A stretch of DNA of 36,261 nucleotides from Microbulbifer taiwanensis (GCF_014904815.1 NZ_JACZFR010000027.1:1-36261); one strand, 5' to 3'. Counted from the stretch's first letter, positions 1 to 9,024 are shown. Program-made: numbers and translations. The notes: generated by a model not told the origin, from the sequence alone.

Positions 1-1020
1 CGCGGGGGGGCCCACCACAGCGCCATAAGCGCCACCCCCCGCGGGGGCGGTGCCCCGGGCGCCGGCGCCGGCGCCGTAGTAGAGGGTCGGACCCACGGCG
101 TCGCCGTTGACCAGCACCGCGTTCATCACGCCGTTCACATTGGCGATCAGGCGGCGCTGGGGAATCAGGGTCGGGTGCACGCGCAGCTCGACGCCCTGCT
201 CGGTGCGCCGCGCTATGCCCAGGTGCTTGATGCGGTAGCCGAGCTCATCGGCGTAGCGGATATCCTCGCTGGACACGCCGCTGATGCCCTCGGTATAGAC
301 CTTGTCGAATGCCAGCGGCATCGCAAAGGCCAGCGACGCCATGATCACCAGTTTGTGCGCTGCATCTATGCCCTCCACGTCGAAGGTCGGGTCCGCTTCG
401 GCGTAGCCCAGCTGCTGCGCCTGCGACAGCGCCTCGGCAAAGCCGCGGCCCTTTTCACGCATCTCCGTAAGGATATAGTTGCCGGTGCCGTTGATGATGC
501 CCGCCAGCCACTGGATGCGGTTGCCCACCAGGCCCTCGCGCAGTGACTTGATGATCGGGATACCGCCGGCTACCGCGGCCTCGTAGGCGATGGTCACGCC
601 CTTGTCGGCGGCTGCGGCGAAGAGTTCGTTGCCGTGCTCGGCGATCAGCGCCTTGTTGGCGGTGACCACGTGTTTGCCGTTTTCTATGGCCGCCAGCACC
701 AGCTCCCGGGCCACTGTGGTGCCACCAATCAACTCCACCAGAATATCCACGTCCGGATTGTTGGCGACGTCGAAAATCTCACGAGTGGTATCCAGCTGGC
801 TGGTATCGCAGGCGGGGTTGTCCCGGCGCGCGCCGATTTGCACTATCTCCACCGGGCGGCCGCAGCGCGCGGCTATCTCGTCGAAGTTGCGCGCCATCAC
901 ATTGACGGTGCCGCTGCCGACCGTGCCCAGGCCGCAGATACCGATACGCACCGCGCGCCTCGGGTTCTCTGCCTGGAGAGGATTGGCCAGTTCGGTGGTT
1001 TCTTCGACAGGTGCGCTCAC
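1..1020 (-). CDS. hom: Homoserine dehydrogenase, 3' end missing at window edge
   Basis: This enzyme reduces aspartate semialdehyde to homoserine with NAD(P)H, at the branch from the aspartate pathway to threonine and methionine. The frame begins with GTG at 1020 (MSAPVEETTE), preceded by a GGAGGG ribosome binding site. About residues 25-39 carry the nucleotide-binding motif GICGLGTVGSGTV. Further on are TANKALIAEHG, the substrate-region motif NGTGNYILTEM and EADPTFDVEGIDAAHK, all family hallmarks. The frame is still open at base 1, so roughly the last 100 residues, including any ACT domain, are absent. The conserved YYGAGAGA is followed not by the usual PTA-type sequence but by a Gly/Ala/Pro-rich string encoded by G/C runs, so bases 1 to about 58 are probably not genuine. 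xerD and dsbC upstream on the same strand match the Pseudomonas order xerD-dsbC-hom. Identity is secure; the distal end is not. Confidence 0.93.
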   Translation of the reverse strand, partial: MSAPVEETTELANPLQAENPRRAVRIGICGLGTVGSGTVNVMARNFDEIAARCGRPVEIVQIGARRDNPACDTSQLDTTREIFDVANNPDVDILVELIGGTTVARELVLAAIENGKHVVTANKALIAEHGNELFAAAADKGVTIAYEAAVAGGIPIIKSLREGLVGNRIQWLAGIINGTGNYILTEMREKGRGFAEALSQAQQLGYAEADPTFDVEGIDAAHKLVIMASLAFAMPLAFDKVYTEGISGVSSEDIRYADELGYRIKHLGIARRTEQGVELRVHPTLIPQRRLIANVNGVMNAVLVNGDAVGPTLYYGAGAGARGTAPAGGGAYGAVVGPPA

Positions 1021-1125
1021 AACTTCCCTCCGCGCAACAGATCCTGTGCCGTATCTCGGCGGGGGGTTCAGCGCAACGGCAAAAGCCCCGGCGCCGGACT
1101 CTGGCCAGGCAACAGCGCAATAAGT

Positions 1126-1154
1126 GGTATAGAAATCGACAAAAAGGACGACAA
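1126..1154 (-). promoter_or_regulatory. Candidate sigma-70 promoter for hom
   Basis: Read on the minus strand, TTGTCG (1154-1149) is followed after exactly 17 bases by TATACC (1131-1126). This would start transcription near 1119 and leave a leader of about 100 bases before the hom GTG. Both hexamers match consensus at four of six positions, so this is only a candidate. A TTGACA lies further upstream (1183-1178) but has no acceptable -10 partner. Confidence 0.33.
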
Positions 1155-1282
1155 CCTTACTGAGGCAAGGGGGAAAATGTCAATAAAATTGCGCGACTAT
1201 GGCGACCTTTTACCGTCTTTCGCCCCCGATCACCCCGCGCACACCATCTCCTCCCAACAGCCAACAGACATTGACGCCAGCA

Positions 1283-1309
1283 GATGCTATAAGAGCATCT
1301 ACTAGCATC
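1283..1309. promoter_or_regulatory. Candidate operator: three AGCATC half-sites upstream of ansA
   Basis: GATGCT (1283-1288) and AGCATC (1294-1299) form an inverted repeat with a 5-base spacer. A third copy, AGCATC (1304-1309), is in direct orientation exactly 10 bases after the second, one helical turn. The cluster lies 89 bases before the ansA start and could bind the HTH regulator encoded just downstream. A weaker relative, TGCTT/AAGCA (3364-3378), lies before aspA. Function is inferred. Confidence 0.35.
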
Positions 1310-1397
1310 AGATACCGACACACCGCGAAATTGCACCGACTGTCACTTTTCGCCAAGAATGTCGCGTCTTCGGAGCAGCAGTCACAGCGACGGAATT

Positions 1398-2411
<1,014 letters not shown>

Positions 2412-2458
2412 CAGAACCATCGTCGCCGGCAAATTACTGTGTCTGACCAGGGTCACCG

Positions 2459-3274
2459 ATGCGCAACGACTTTTCGCAAAACCTGCGCCTGCTGTGCAGC
2501 TATTATCGCTCCATTGCGGAAGTGTGCCGGCGCATGGGCGTAAACCGGGCCCAGTTCAACAAATACCTGAGCGGGGACACCCAGCCCTCCCGCTATACAC
2601 TCAACAGGATCTGCGAATTCTTCGGGGTGGAAACCCGGGAGATCCTGATGCCTCACGAACAGTTCGCGCAATTCGTGCGTGTGCGCAGCGCGCCGGGCGC
2701 AGGCGCAGCCACCGAGCGGCCCTACCGCGCGGTAGTCGAACAGCTGACGCAGGAATCGAAGGGGCACGCGGAAAAATACCTGGGTTTTTATTTCGAGTAC
2801 CACTACTCAATGACCTTCCAGGACCACATCATCCGCAGCCTACTGCATATAGAGAGCGACGGTGACGGATACTACTTCCAGCGCTTCGAACGCATGCGCT
2901 ACCCGGACCGGGAGGAGTGGTACAAGTCCCGCTACCGGGGCATGCTGTTTTTTCTCTCCGAGCGCATCTTCCTGATCGGCTACGAGGCCCTGACTCGCAA
3001 CGAGATAGCCCAGACAATCCTCTACCCCACCTACAAGAGCCGCGTGAGTTACCTGTCAGGCCTCAAGCTGGGCGTCTCCGCCAGCGACAGGCGCGAACCC
3101 GTGTGCACCAAGGTGGTACTGGAATCCCTGGGGCGGAATATCAGTGTTAGGAGCGCCCTCAAGCTTTGCGGCGTCTTCGGGCCGGACTCGGACGAGATCA
3201 ACCGCAACATTCGCGAGAACATTCGCGCTACGAATACCGAGGGGCCGCAGAGTTTTTTTGCCACGCCACTGTAA
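2459..3274 (+). CDS. HTH (XRE-like) transcriptional regulator with unknown C-terminal domain
   Basis: The protein has 271 residues. About residues 12-58 form a Cro/C1-type helix-turn-helix: SIAEVCRRMGVNRAQFNKYL, then SRYTLNRICEFFGV. After a short Ala/Gly-rich linker (about 77-85) comes a region of about 180 residues, rich in aromatics and arginine (FYFEYHYSMTF, YYFQRFERMRYPDREEWYKS). I cannot assign it to a named domain; a ligand-sensing or oligomerisation role is an inference. The start at 2459 has an AGGG ribosome binding site about 8 bases upstream. Being sandwiched between ansA and aspA suggests control of asparagine/aspartate catabolism. In Bacillus subtilis, ansAB encodes the same two enzymes and is controlled by the small HTH repressor AnsR; this protein is more than twice that size. 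DNA-binding function is likely, the effector unknown. Confidence 0.75.
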   Translation: MRNDFSQNLRLLCSYYRSIAEVCRRMGVNRAQFNKYLSGDTQPSRYTLNRICEFFGVETREILMPHEQFAQFVRVRSAPGAGAATERPYRAVVEQLTQESKGHAEKYLGFYFEYHYSMTFQDHIIRSLLHIESDGDGYYFQRFERMRYPDREEWYKSRYRGMLFFLSERIFLIGYEALTRNEIAQTILYPTYKSRVSYLSGLKLGVSASDRREPVCTKVVLESLGRNISVRSALKLCGVFGPDSDEINRNIRENIRATNTEGPQSFFATPL

Positions 3275-3395
3275 AAGCTTTTCCAAAAATTAATCAGTTA
3301 CACCAGCAGCCCAATGGGAAGCCCCTGCTACCGAGTGGGAGGGGCGCCATTCAACCACCCAAGTGCTTAGTACAAGCAGGTTCGAAGGAAGCAGC

Positions 3396-4847
3396 ATGAC
3401 CAACGAATTCCATACACTGAAACCCACACCGCTGTTCACCGCAGACGCGGACACGCGCCTGGAGCACGATCTGCTCGGTGATCGCGAGGTCCCGGCAGAC
3501 GCCTACTTCGGCATCCAGACACTGCGCGCCCTGGAAAACTTCCAGATCACCGGTATCACCCTCAACCACTTTCCGAACCTGGTGAAGGCACTGGCCATGG
3601 TCAAGAAAGCCGCCGCCAGTGCCAACAGTGAACTGGGCTACCTGCAACAGGAACTGGCCGAAGTCATTGGCGGGGCCTGCGATGAAATCATCGCCGGCGA
3701 TCTGCACGACCACTTCCTCGTCGATATGATCCAGGGCGGTGCCGGCACCTCGACCAACATGAATGCCAACGAAGTCATCGCCAACCGCGCCCTGGAACTG
3801 CTCGGGCACGGCAAGGGCGAGTACAAGACAGTACACCCGAACAACCATGTCAACCTGTCCCAGTCCACCAACGACGTCTACCCGACCTCGATCAACCTGG
3901 CGATACTGCTCAGCTACAGCGACCTGGTGCAGGCAATGGAAAAGCTTTGCCTGGAGTTCGACAGGAAGGCCGCCGAGTTTGCCAATGTGATCAAGATGGG
4001 CCGCACCCAGCTGCAGGACGCCGTGCCCATGACCCTGGGCCAGGAGTTTGCCGCCTTCGCCGCCACCATGCGCGAGGATGTGGACAGGGTGAAAGAGCTG
4101 GTAGTGCTGTTCAAGGAAATCAACCTGGGCGGCACGGCCATAGGCACCGGCATCAATACCGATCCCGCCTACCGGGAACTGGTGGTCGGCGCCTTGTCGG
4201 AAATCTCCGGCGTCGACTTCGTCTGCGCCGAGAACCTGGTGGAGGCCACTTCGGATATGGGCGCCTTCGTGATCTTCTCCGGCGTAATGAAACGCATCGC
4301 AGTAAAGATTTCCAAGATTTGCAGCGACCTGCGCCTACTCTCCAGCGGGCCGCGCGCCGGTCTCAACGAGATCAACCTACCGCCTATGCAGCCGGGCTCC
4401 TCGATTATGCCGGGCAAGGTCAACCCGGTCATACCGGAGGTGGTCAATCAGGTGGCCTACCAGGTGATCGGCAACGACCTCACTATTACTCTGGCGGCGG
4501 AGAGCGGGCAGCTGCAATTGAATGTGATGGAACCGGTGATTGCCTTCAACCTGCTGCAGTCCATGCGCCTGATGACCCAGGCCATGGACACCCTGGCCAA
4601 CCGCTGCGTCAACGGCATCACCGCCAACGAAGAGCACTGCCGCCAGCTGGTGGAAAACAGTATCGGACTGATCACCGCGGTGACACCGTTTATCGGCTAC
4701 GAAAATGCCACCCGCATCGCCGCACAGGCACTGATCAGCGGGCACAGTGTGAAGGAACTGGTACTGGAAGAGAAACTGCTGAGCGAAGAGGAGCTGAACG
4801 ATATTCTCGCACCGGAGAATATGACCCAACCGCGCAGCTTTAAGTGA
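3396..4847 (+). CDS. aspA: Aspartate ammonia-lyase (aspartase)
   Basis: Aspartase deaminates L-aspartate to fumarate and ammonia in the cytoplasm. The 483-residue protein is close to E. coli AspA (478). The fumarase/aspartase superfamily signature GSSIMPGKVNP spans residues 334-344 and includes the flexible catalytic loop. Other family segments are GGAGTSTNMNANEV, HVNLSQSTNDVYPTS, MGRTQLQDAVPMTLG and LGGTAIGTGINT. The last two and the N-terminal LGDREVPADAYFGIQTLRA favour aspartase over class II fumarase. The ATG at 3396 has AAGGA five bases upstream; an upstream in-frame start at 3363 would add eleven residues without a ribosome binding site. It lies 121 bases after the regulator and is convergent with dsbC. 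With ansA it completes asparagine to fumarate. Confidence 0.94.
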   Translation: MTNEFHTLKPTPLFTADADTRLEHDLLGDREVPADAYFGIQTLRALENFQITGITLNHFPNLVKALAMVKKAAASANSELGYLQQELAEVIGGACDEIIAGDLHDHFLVDMIQGGAGTSTNMNANEVIANRALELLGHGKGEYKTVHPNNHVNLSQSTNDVYPTSINLAILLSYSDLVQAMEKLCLEFDRKAAEFANVIKMGRTQLQDAVPMTLGQEFAAFAATMREDVDRVKELVVLFKEINLGGTAIGTGINTDPAYRELVVGALSEISGVDFVCAENLVEATSDMGAFVIFSGVMKRIAVKISKICSDLRLLSSGPRAGLNEINLPPMQPGSSIMPGKVNPVIPEVVNQVAYQVIGNDLTITLAAESGQLQLNVMEPVIAFNLLQSMRLMTQAMDTLANRCVNGITANEEHCRQLVENSIGLITAVTPFIGYENATRIAAQALISGHSVKELVLEEKLLSEEELNDILAPENMTQPRSFK

Positions 4848-4863
4848 TAGCTAGTCGGTGATG

Positions 4864-4902
4864 AGTGGTTGTTGGCCAGCAATTTGCTGACCAACAACCA
4901 CT
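4864..4902. terminator. Long hairpin between convergent aspA and dsbC
   Basis: AGTGGTTGTTGG (4864-4875) pairs perfectly with CCAACAACCACT (4891-4902). Inside, after one C/A mismatch, CAGCA pairs with TGCTG around a 3-base loop. The stem begins 16 bases after the aspA stop and ends 6 bases before the dsbC stop. Its position suits a bidirectional terminator, although no T-tract follows on either strand. Confidence 0.6.
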
Positions 4903-4908
4903 GGCTAT

Positions 4909-5661
4909 TCAGATACCCAGCGCTTTTATCATGGTGGCCGGCGGCAGATAGCCGGGCACCACGCTGCCATCCTGCATCACGATGGTAGGCGTGCCGCGCA
5001 CATCGATCGCCTCGTTACCCAGCTTGTACTGCTCTGCCACCGGGTTGTTCTTGCACACTTTCAGCGGCACATTCTCGCGATTTTTCAGCGCAGTCAGAGT
5101 GCTGTTGCGGTCGTCGGCGCACCAGGCGGTAGCAATCTTGCGATAACCAAGGGAATTCAGGCCGGCGCGGGGGAAAGCCAGGTAGCGCACCTCGATTCCG
5201 CGCTTGTTCAGCTCCGGCACATCATTGTGCAGCTTGCGGCAGTAACCGCAGTCCACGTCGGTGAATACGTAGATATGGGCCTTGGTCTCCCCTTTGGGAG
5301 AGAAGACGATCATGTCATCGACGCTCTGGGCATCCATGATCTTGGCGCGCTGGACGGTGCGGCGCTGCTCGGAGAGATTCGCCAGGCCACCTCCGGCCTT
5401 GACCTGGTACAGGTCACCGAAGATGAAGTGACTACCGTCTTTGGAGACGAACAGCGTATTGGCACCACCGTCCACTTCCACTTCGTACAGCCCGTTGATC
5501 GGGCTCTCGCGCACGTCGCCGTATGTGGCCTTGGGGTTACCGGCCTCGAGGCGTGCCTTGATGGACTTGGCGACTTCCGCATCGACTTCCGCCTGGGCTA
5601 CAGGCCCCAGCAAGGTGAGCAGTGCGCCGACCAGCATCAGCGGCTTGTTGAATAGCGTCAT
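4909..5661 (-). CDS. dsbC: Thiol:disulfide isomerase DsbC, periplasmic
   Basis: DsbC reshuffles wrong disulfides in exported proteins; its active cysteines are kept reduced by DsbD. The 250-residue precursor begins MTLFNKPLMLVGALLTLLG and has a typical signal peptide ending near VAQA (residue 24). The N-terminal half is the dimerisation domain. The thioredoxin-fold domain carries the active site C138-GY-C141, within FTDVDCGYCRKLH, and the cis-proline segment RGTPTIV. A second cysteine pair (WCADD, KVCKN) matches the structural disulfide of the family. The start at 5661 is preferred because it opens the signal peptide and has GAGGA about 10 bases upstream; the frame is open for 36 more residues but these do not resemble the family. 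xerD lies upstream on the same strand, as in Pseudomonas. Confidence 0.92.
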   Translation of the reverse strand: MTLFNKPLMLVGALLTLLGPVAQAEVDAEVAKSIKARLEAGNPKATYGDVRESPINGLYEVEVDGGANTLFVSKDGSHFIFGDLYQVKAGGGLANLSEQRRTVQRAKIMDAQSVDDMIVFSPKGETKAHIYVFTDVDCGYCRKLHNDVPELNKRGIEVRYLAFPRAGLNSLGYRKIATAWCADDRNSTLTALKNRENVPLKVCKNNPVAEQYKLGNEAIDVRGTPTIVMQDGSVVPGYLPPATMIKALGI

Positions 5662-5809
5662 TCCCGATAAATCCTCAAATACTTTGTTGGCTTCGACTGG
5701 TACAGCGAATTCCGGTTCCCAGTATGGCATCGATTGGCGACAAATGTTTCTTGTGGCGCGTTTTACCATATCCCGGCGGCCGGAACCATGAACAGGCCCA
5801 CTTCACGGC

Positions 5810-6715
5810 CTACCCCCGCGGATGGTGCTCCCTGTGCAAGGCCTGCAGGCGCGCCTTGGCGACCTGGGTATAGATCTGGGTCGTGGACAGATCCGAGTGG
5901 CCCAGCAGCAGCTGTACCACACGCAGGTCGGCACCGTGGTTGAGCAGGTGAGTGGCAAAGGCGTGGCGCAGGGTGTGTGGCGACAGCGGCTTTTCGATCC
6001 CTGCCACACCGGCCCAGTGCTTGATGCGATACCAGAAGGTCTGGCGGGCCATGGGCCGGCCGGCGCGGCCCGGAAAGCAGGTGTCGCTGTCTCCGGGCGG
6101 CAGCAATTGCGGCCTTGTCGCGTGCAGATAGCGCTGCAGCCACTCCTGCGCCGCCTCCCCCATGGGCACCAGCCGCTCCTTGCTGCCCTTGCCGAATACC
6201 CGCACCACCCCCTGGCGCAGGTTCACCTGGGATACGCTGAGCTCCACCAGCTCAGTCACGCGCAGGCCACAGGCGTAGAGCAGCTCCAGCATGGTGCGAT
6301 CGCGCATGCCGATGGGCGTTTCGGTATCCGGTGCACCCAGCAGCGCCTCCACATCCGCTTCGGACAGGGACTTGGGCAGCGGCTTGGGCAGCTTGGGGTT
6401 CTCGATCAGCGCCACCGGGTCTTCCTGGATCAACCCCTGGCGCAGGCAGTAGCGGTAGAAGCTGCGCAGCGAGGCGAGCGCGCGGGCACTGGAGCGGGCG
6501 GAACGGCCGGCCTTGTGCCTGCTGGCGAGATACTGCTGCACCTGGGTCCGCCCCATGCCCAGCAGGTCCCTGCCGCACTGCTCATCGCAAAAGGTCGCGA
6601 AGGCGCGCAGGTCGCGACCGTAGGCGTCGCGGGTATGCGCACTGGCGCCGCGCTCGGCCCAGAGCATATCCAGCCAGCGTGTGATCAGTGGGTTCTGATT
6701 GGTAGTGATTTCCAT
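5810..6715 (-). CDS. xerD: Tyrosine recombinase XerD
   Basis: XerD acts with XerC at dif to resolve chromosome dimers at the septum under FtsK control. The 301-residue protein matches the family length (298 in E. coli). The N-terminal core-binding domain (about 8-95) is followed by the catalytic domain with the complete active-site set: R152 (ACGLRVTEL), K176 (FGKGSKERLVP), H247 and R250 (SPHTLRHAFATH), H273 (LLGHSDLSTTQ) and nucleophile Y282 (IYTQV). The motif LSPHTLRHAFATHLLNHGAD and the neighbour dsbC favour XerD over XerC. ATG at 6715 gives MEITTNQNPLITRWLD, the expected N-terminus; the frame extends upstream without family similarity. There is no sign that this is a phage or integron integrase. 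Confidence 0.93.
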   Translation of the reverse strand: MEITTNQNPLITRWLDMLWAERGASAHTRDAYGRDLRAFATFCDEQCGRDLLGMGRTQVQQYLASRHKAGRSARSSARALASLRSFYRYCLRQGLIQEDPVALIENPKLPKPLPKSLSEADVEALLGAPDTETPIGMRDRTMLELLYACGLRVTELVELSVSQVNLRQGVVRVFGKGSKERLVPMGEAAQEWLQRYLHATRPQLLPPGDSDTCFPGRAGRPMARQTFWYRIKHWAGVAGIEKPLSPHTLRHAFATHLLNHGADLRVVQLLLGHSDLSTTQIYTQVAKARLQALHREHHPRG

Positions 6716-6883
6716 GGCCGCATTTAAACACAGATGCCCCGAGGCATCCGCAGGGCCGAGAACAGCGCAAATAGCTGGAGAGACCGAAAGGAAACTTGTG
6801 TTTGCCTGTACTTGGTCCGGCACCCCGCGAAAGAACGGAAGCCAGCCCCTGGCGTCCCTTCCCGAGCACCAAATCTCACACAC

Positions 6884-6915
6884 AAAAAAAGCCGGAGCAT
6901 TTCTGCCCCGGCTTT
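6884..6915 (-). terminator. Intrinsic terminator of the rpsP-rimM-trmD-rplS operon
   Basis: On the minus strand AAAGCCGGGGCA and TGCTCCGGCTTT pair (one G-T wobble) around a GAAA tetraloop and run into seven Ts. The hairpin begins 22 bases after the rplS stop. This is the clearest rho-independent terminator in the window. Confidence 0.9.
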
Positions 6916-6937
6916 CCGGTCGCGATCGGAGAGAAAC

Positions 6938-7288
6938 TTAGTTGAGCTTCTCTTTGATGCGCGCCGCTTTACCAGTCAGGCTGCGCAGGTAGTACAGCTT
7001 GGCCTGGCGCACGTCGCCGCGGCGCTTGACGCTGATGCTGTCGACCAGCGGGCTGTGCGTCTGGAAAGTACGCTCTACGCCGACACCGTGGGAAATCTTG
7101 CGCACAGTGAAGGAGGAGTTCAGGCCGCGGTTGCGCTTGCCGATAACAACGCCTTCGAAGGCCTGCAGACGCTCGCGATTGCCTTCCTTTACCTTTACCT
7201 GAACGACTACGGTGTCGCCCGGTGCAAAGGCCGGCACTTCGCTTTTCAGCTGTTCCTGTTCCAGCTGCTGAATGATCTTGTTGGTCAT
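6938..7288 (-). CDS. rplS: 50S ribosomal protein L19
   Basis: L19 sits at the interface of the 30S and 50S subunits. The 116-residue product (E. coli 115) begins [19 protein letters not shown]. It contains [52 protein letters not shown] and the C-terminal [28 protein letters not shown], all diagnostic. ATG at 7288 has GGGAG 8 bases upstream; the frame opens 14 residues earlier without support. It is the last gene of the rpsP-rimM-trmD-rplS operon, separated from trmD by 133 bases that contain several small hairpins, and is followed by a strong terminator. Confidence 0.97.
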   Translation of the reverse strand: MTNKIIQQLEQEQLKSEVPAFAPGDTVVVQVKVKEGNRERLQAFEGVVIGKRNRGLNSSFTVRKISHGVGVERTFQTHSPLVDSISVKRRGDVRQAKLYYLRSLTGKAARIKEKLN

Positions 7289-7309
7289 TTGGAATACTCC
7301 CAAACATAT

Positions 7310-7398
7310 GGGCCCTTTGGAGCCCTGCAATTGTGTAGCTTCTCAGCTAGTTCACCGAACTACTCACGCCTCCCGGCGAATCCGGCATTCTGGATGCC
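7310..7398 (-). promoter_or_regulatory. Structured intercistronic spacer before rplS
   Basis: The 133-base trmD-rplS spacer holds three small stems: GGCAT/ATGCC (7384-7398), TAGTTC/GAACTA with a 3-base loop (7348-7362), and a 6-bp stem with CAAA loop (7310-7325) about 20 bases before the rplS start. The other genes of this operon are packed within 14 bases, so the long spacer suggests regulation or RNA processing. No known L19 leader family could be matched by eye. Confidence 0.35.
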
Positions 7399-7421
7399 TC
7401 CAAGAAATTCAGAGGCGCCCC

Positions 7422-8195
7422 TTAAGTTTCTTCAGACTTCCGCTCCCGCTCGACCTCTTCGAGCAGCAGCTTCTGTTCGTTGCTCAGCTCCAGCCGCTCC
7501 AGAAGATCCGGCCGACGCTGTTGCGTGCGCGCCAGTGCCTGCTTCAGGCGCCAGCGGCGAATTTTCTCGTGATTGCCGGACAGCAGTACTTCCGGCACCA
7601 CCCTGCCCCGGTACTCTTCCGGGCGGGTGTAGTGGGGACAGTCCAGCAGCCCCTGGGCGAAGGAGTCCTCCACCGCCGACTGATCGTGCCCCAGGGCACC
7701 GGGAATCAGTCGGGTAATGGCATCCACCATCACCATGGCAGCCAGTTCGCCACCACTTAGTACATAGTCACCAATGGACCACTCTTCATCGATCAGCGAC
7801 TCGACGATGCGTTCGTCGATGCCCTCGTAGCGCCCGGCCAGCAACACAAGATTGCCCGCCTCGGATAACTCAACAACGCCGCCCTGATCCAGCTGTCGCC
7901 CCTGGGGGGACAGGTAGATACAGCGCGTTGCAGCACCGCCCTCTTCGGCCCAGGCGCGGGCTTCACCCAGTGCCTGGTACAGCGGTTCCGCCAGCATCAC
8001 CATGCCCGGACCGCCGCCGTAGGGACGATCATCCACGGTGCGGTGCCTGTCGCTGGTGAAATCGCGGGGATTCCAGCAGCGCACCTGCAGCAGATCGTCT
8101 TTGACGGCGCGCCCACTAATGCCGTAGTCGGTCAACGCGGCGAACATCTCCGGAAAGATGGTCACCAGCGCTATGCGCTTACATTTGGTCGCCAT
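7422..8195 (-). CDS. trmD: tRNA (guanine-N1)-methyltransferase TrmD
   Basis: TrmD methylates G37 next to the anticodon of several tRNAs, using S-adenosylmethionine, and so prevents frameshifting. The 257-residue protein (E. coli 255) is a SPOUT-class enzyme. [11 protein letters not shown] opens it; [26 protein letters not shown] and the trefoil-knot segment [23 protein letters not shown] form the SAM site. The C-terminal region includes [12 protein letters not shown] and [20 protein letters not shown] at 8195 is 12 bases after the rimM stop, with GGGAG very close and GAGG a little further upstream. RimM, S16 and L19 are its operon partners, as in E. coli. Confidence 0.97.
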   Translation of the reverse strand: MATKCKRIALVTIFPEMFAALTDYGISGRAVKDDLLQVRCWNPRDFTSDRHRTVDDRPYGGGPGMVMLAEPLYQALGEARAWAEEGGAATRCIYLSPQGRQLDQGGVVELSEAGNLVLLAGRYEGIDERIVESLIDEEWSIGDYVLSGGELAAMVMVDAITRLIPGALGHDQSAVEDSFAQGLLDCPHYTRPEEYRGRVVPEVLLSGNHEKIRRWRLKQALARTQQRRPDLLERLELSNEQKLLLEEVERERKSEET

Positions 8196-8207
8196 TGCTC
8201 CCAGCCT

Positions 8208-8774
8208 CTAAAAGGCCGGATCCCAGTCGACGGTAATCACACCGGCGTCCAGGTCGATATCGCTGATGAATTCGCCGGGCAGGTACGGAATCAGGCGCTC
8301 GCGCTTGTCCCCGCCGCCACGTACCACCATCACATCGTTGGCACCGGTCTCCATCATGCGGACCACGGTACCGAAATCGTGCTCACCACCACCGAAGTGG
8401 CTGATCACACGCAGCCCCTCGAGCTGGTGCCAGTAGTATTCACCCTCGGTCAGCGCCGGCATGGCACTGCGCTCGATGGCGATATCCCGCTGACAGAAAC
8501 GCGCCGCCAGATCGCGGTCGTCAACCCCCTTGATATGGATGATCAGACCCTTGCCGTGGCGCTTGCCGCCATCGATCTGCAGCGGCTCCCAGCCGTTCGC
8601 TTCCTGCAGCCACCAACGTTCGAACTGCAGGATATTGTCCATCGGCTCGGTGTAGGAGTGCACCTTCACCCAGCCGCGGACGCCGTATACCGCGGTTATG
8701 CGTCCAACAGTGACCAATTCGCCGGATCGGGATCCGCTGCTGTCAGGGCCAACTGCCACAGGCGCAACCACCAC
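8208..8774 (-). CDS. rimM: Ribosome maturation factor RimM
   Basis: RimM binds S19 and assists maturation of the 30S head. The 188-residue product has the N-terminal RimM barrel (VTVGRITAVYGVRGWVKVHSYTEP, about residues 21-44) and the C-terminal PRC-type barrel beginning EYYWHQLEGLRV. It ends IPYLPGEFISDIDLDAGVIT-VDWDPAF, which is characteristic. There is no ATG at the front: two adjacent GTG codons (8774 and 8771) lie 10 bases after the rpsP stop and no strong ribosome binding site is visible, so initiation may depend on translational coupling to rpsP. The first of the two is given. The residues before VTVGRI are not conserved, so a start slightly downstream is possible. Confidence 0.92.
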   Translation of the reverse strand: MVVAPVAVGPDSSGSRSGELVTVGRITAVYGVRGWVKVHSYTEPMDNILQFERWWLQEANGWEPLQIDGGKRHGKGLIIHIKGVDDRDLAARFCQRDIAIERSAMPALTEGEYYWHQLEGLRVISHFGGGEHDFGTVVRMMETGANDVMVVRGGGDKRERLIPYLPGEFISDIDLDAGVITVDWDPAF

Positions 8775-8784
8775 TCGGTTCGAC

Positions 8785-9024
8785 TTAAGCGGATTCTTTC
8801 AGCAGCTTGCTGACGCGATCGGAAACCTGCGCGCCCTGGCCTACCCAGTAGTCGACGCGCTCGCGATCGATGCGCAGACGCTCTTCCTGACCGCGGGCAA
8901 CCGGGTTGAAGAAGCCAACGCGCTCAATGAAACGACCGTCGCGGGATTTGCGGCTGTCGGTCACAGTCAGGTGATAAAACGGGCGCTTCTTAGCACCGCC
9001 ACGAGCCAAACGAATGGTTACCAT
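8785..9024 (-). CDS. rpsP: 30S ribosomal protein S16
   Basis: S16 is an early-assembling protein of the 30S body. The 79-residue product begins [20 protein letters not shown] and continues [13 protein letters not shown], ending with [19 protein letters not shown]; this matches S16 throughout. ATG at 9024 has AGGA about 8 bases upstream. The frame extends seven codons further to 9045, but those would swallow the ribosome binding site. First gene of the rpsP-rimM-trmD-rplS operon. Confidence 0.97.
   Translation of the reverse strand: MVTIRLARGGAKKRPFYHLTVTDSRKSRDGRFIERVGFFNPVARGQEERLRIDRERVDYWVGQGAQVSDRVSKLLKESA

Larger units (their letters stand above)
1021..1397. other. Divergent intergenic region between hom and ansA
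   Basis: These 377 bases hold the 5' regulatory sequences of two divergent genes, hom (minus) and ansA (plus). Seen here are a candidate hom promoter and a cluster of AGCATC half-sites at 1283-1309. I found no convincing coding region and no obvious threonine-rich leader peptide of the thr attenuator type. Confidence 0.6.

Noticed and set aside
1178..1183. TTGACA as -35 of a hom promoter
   Set aside because: No acceptable -10 hexamer at 16-18 bases; the TTGTCG/TATACC pair fits better.
5810..6715. Possible phage or integron integrase
   Set aside because: Length, motifs and neighbours identify the housekeeping recombinase XerD; no attachment site or tRNA is nearby.
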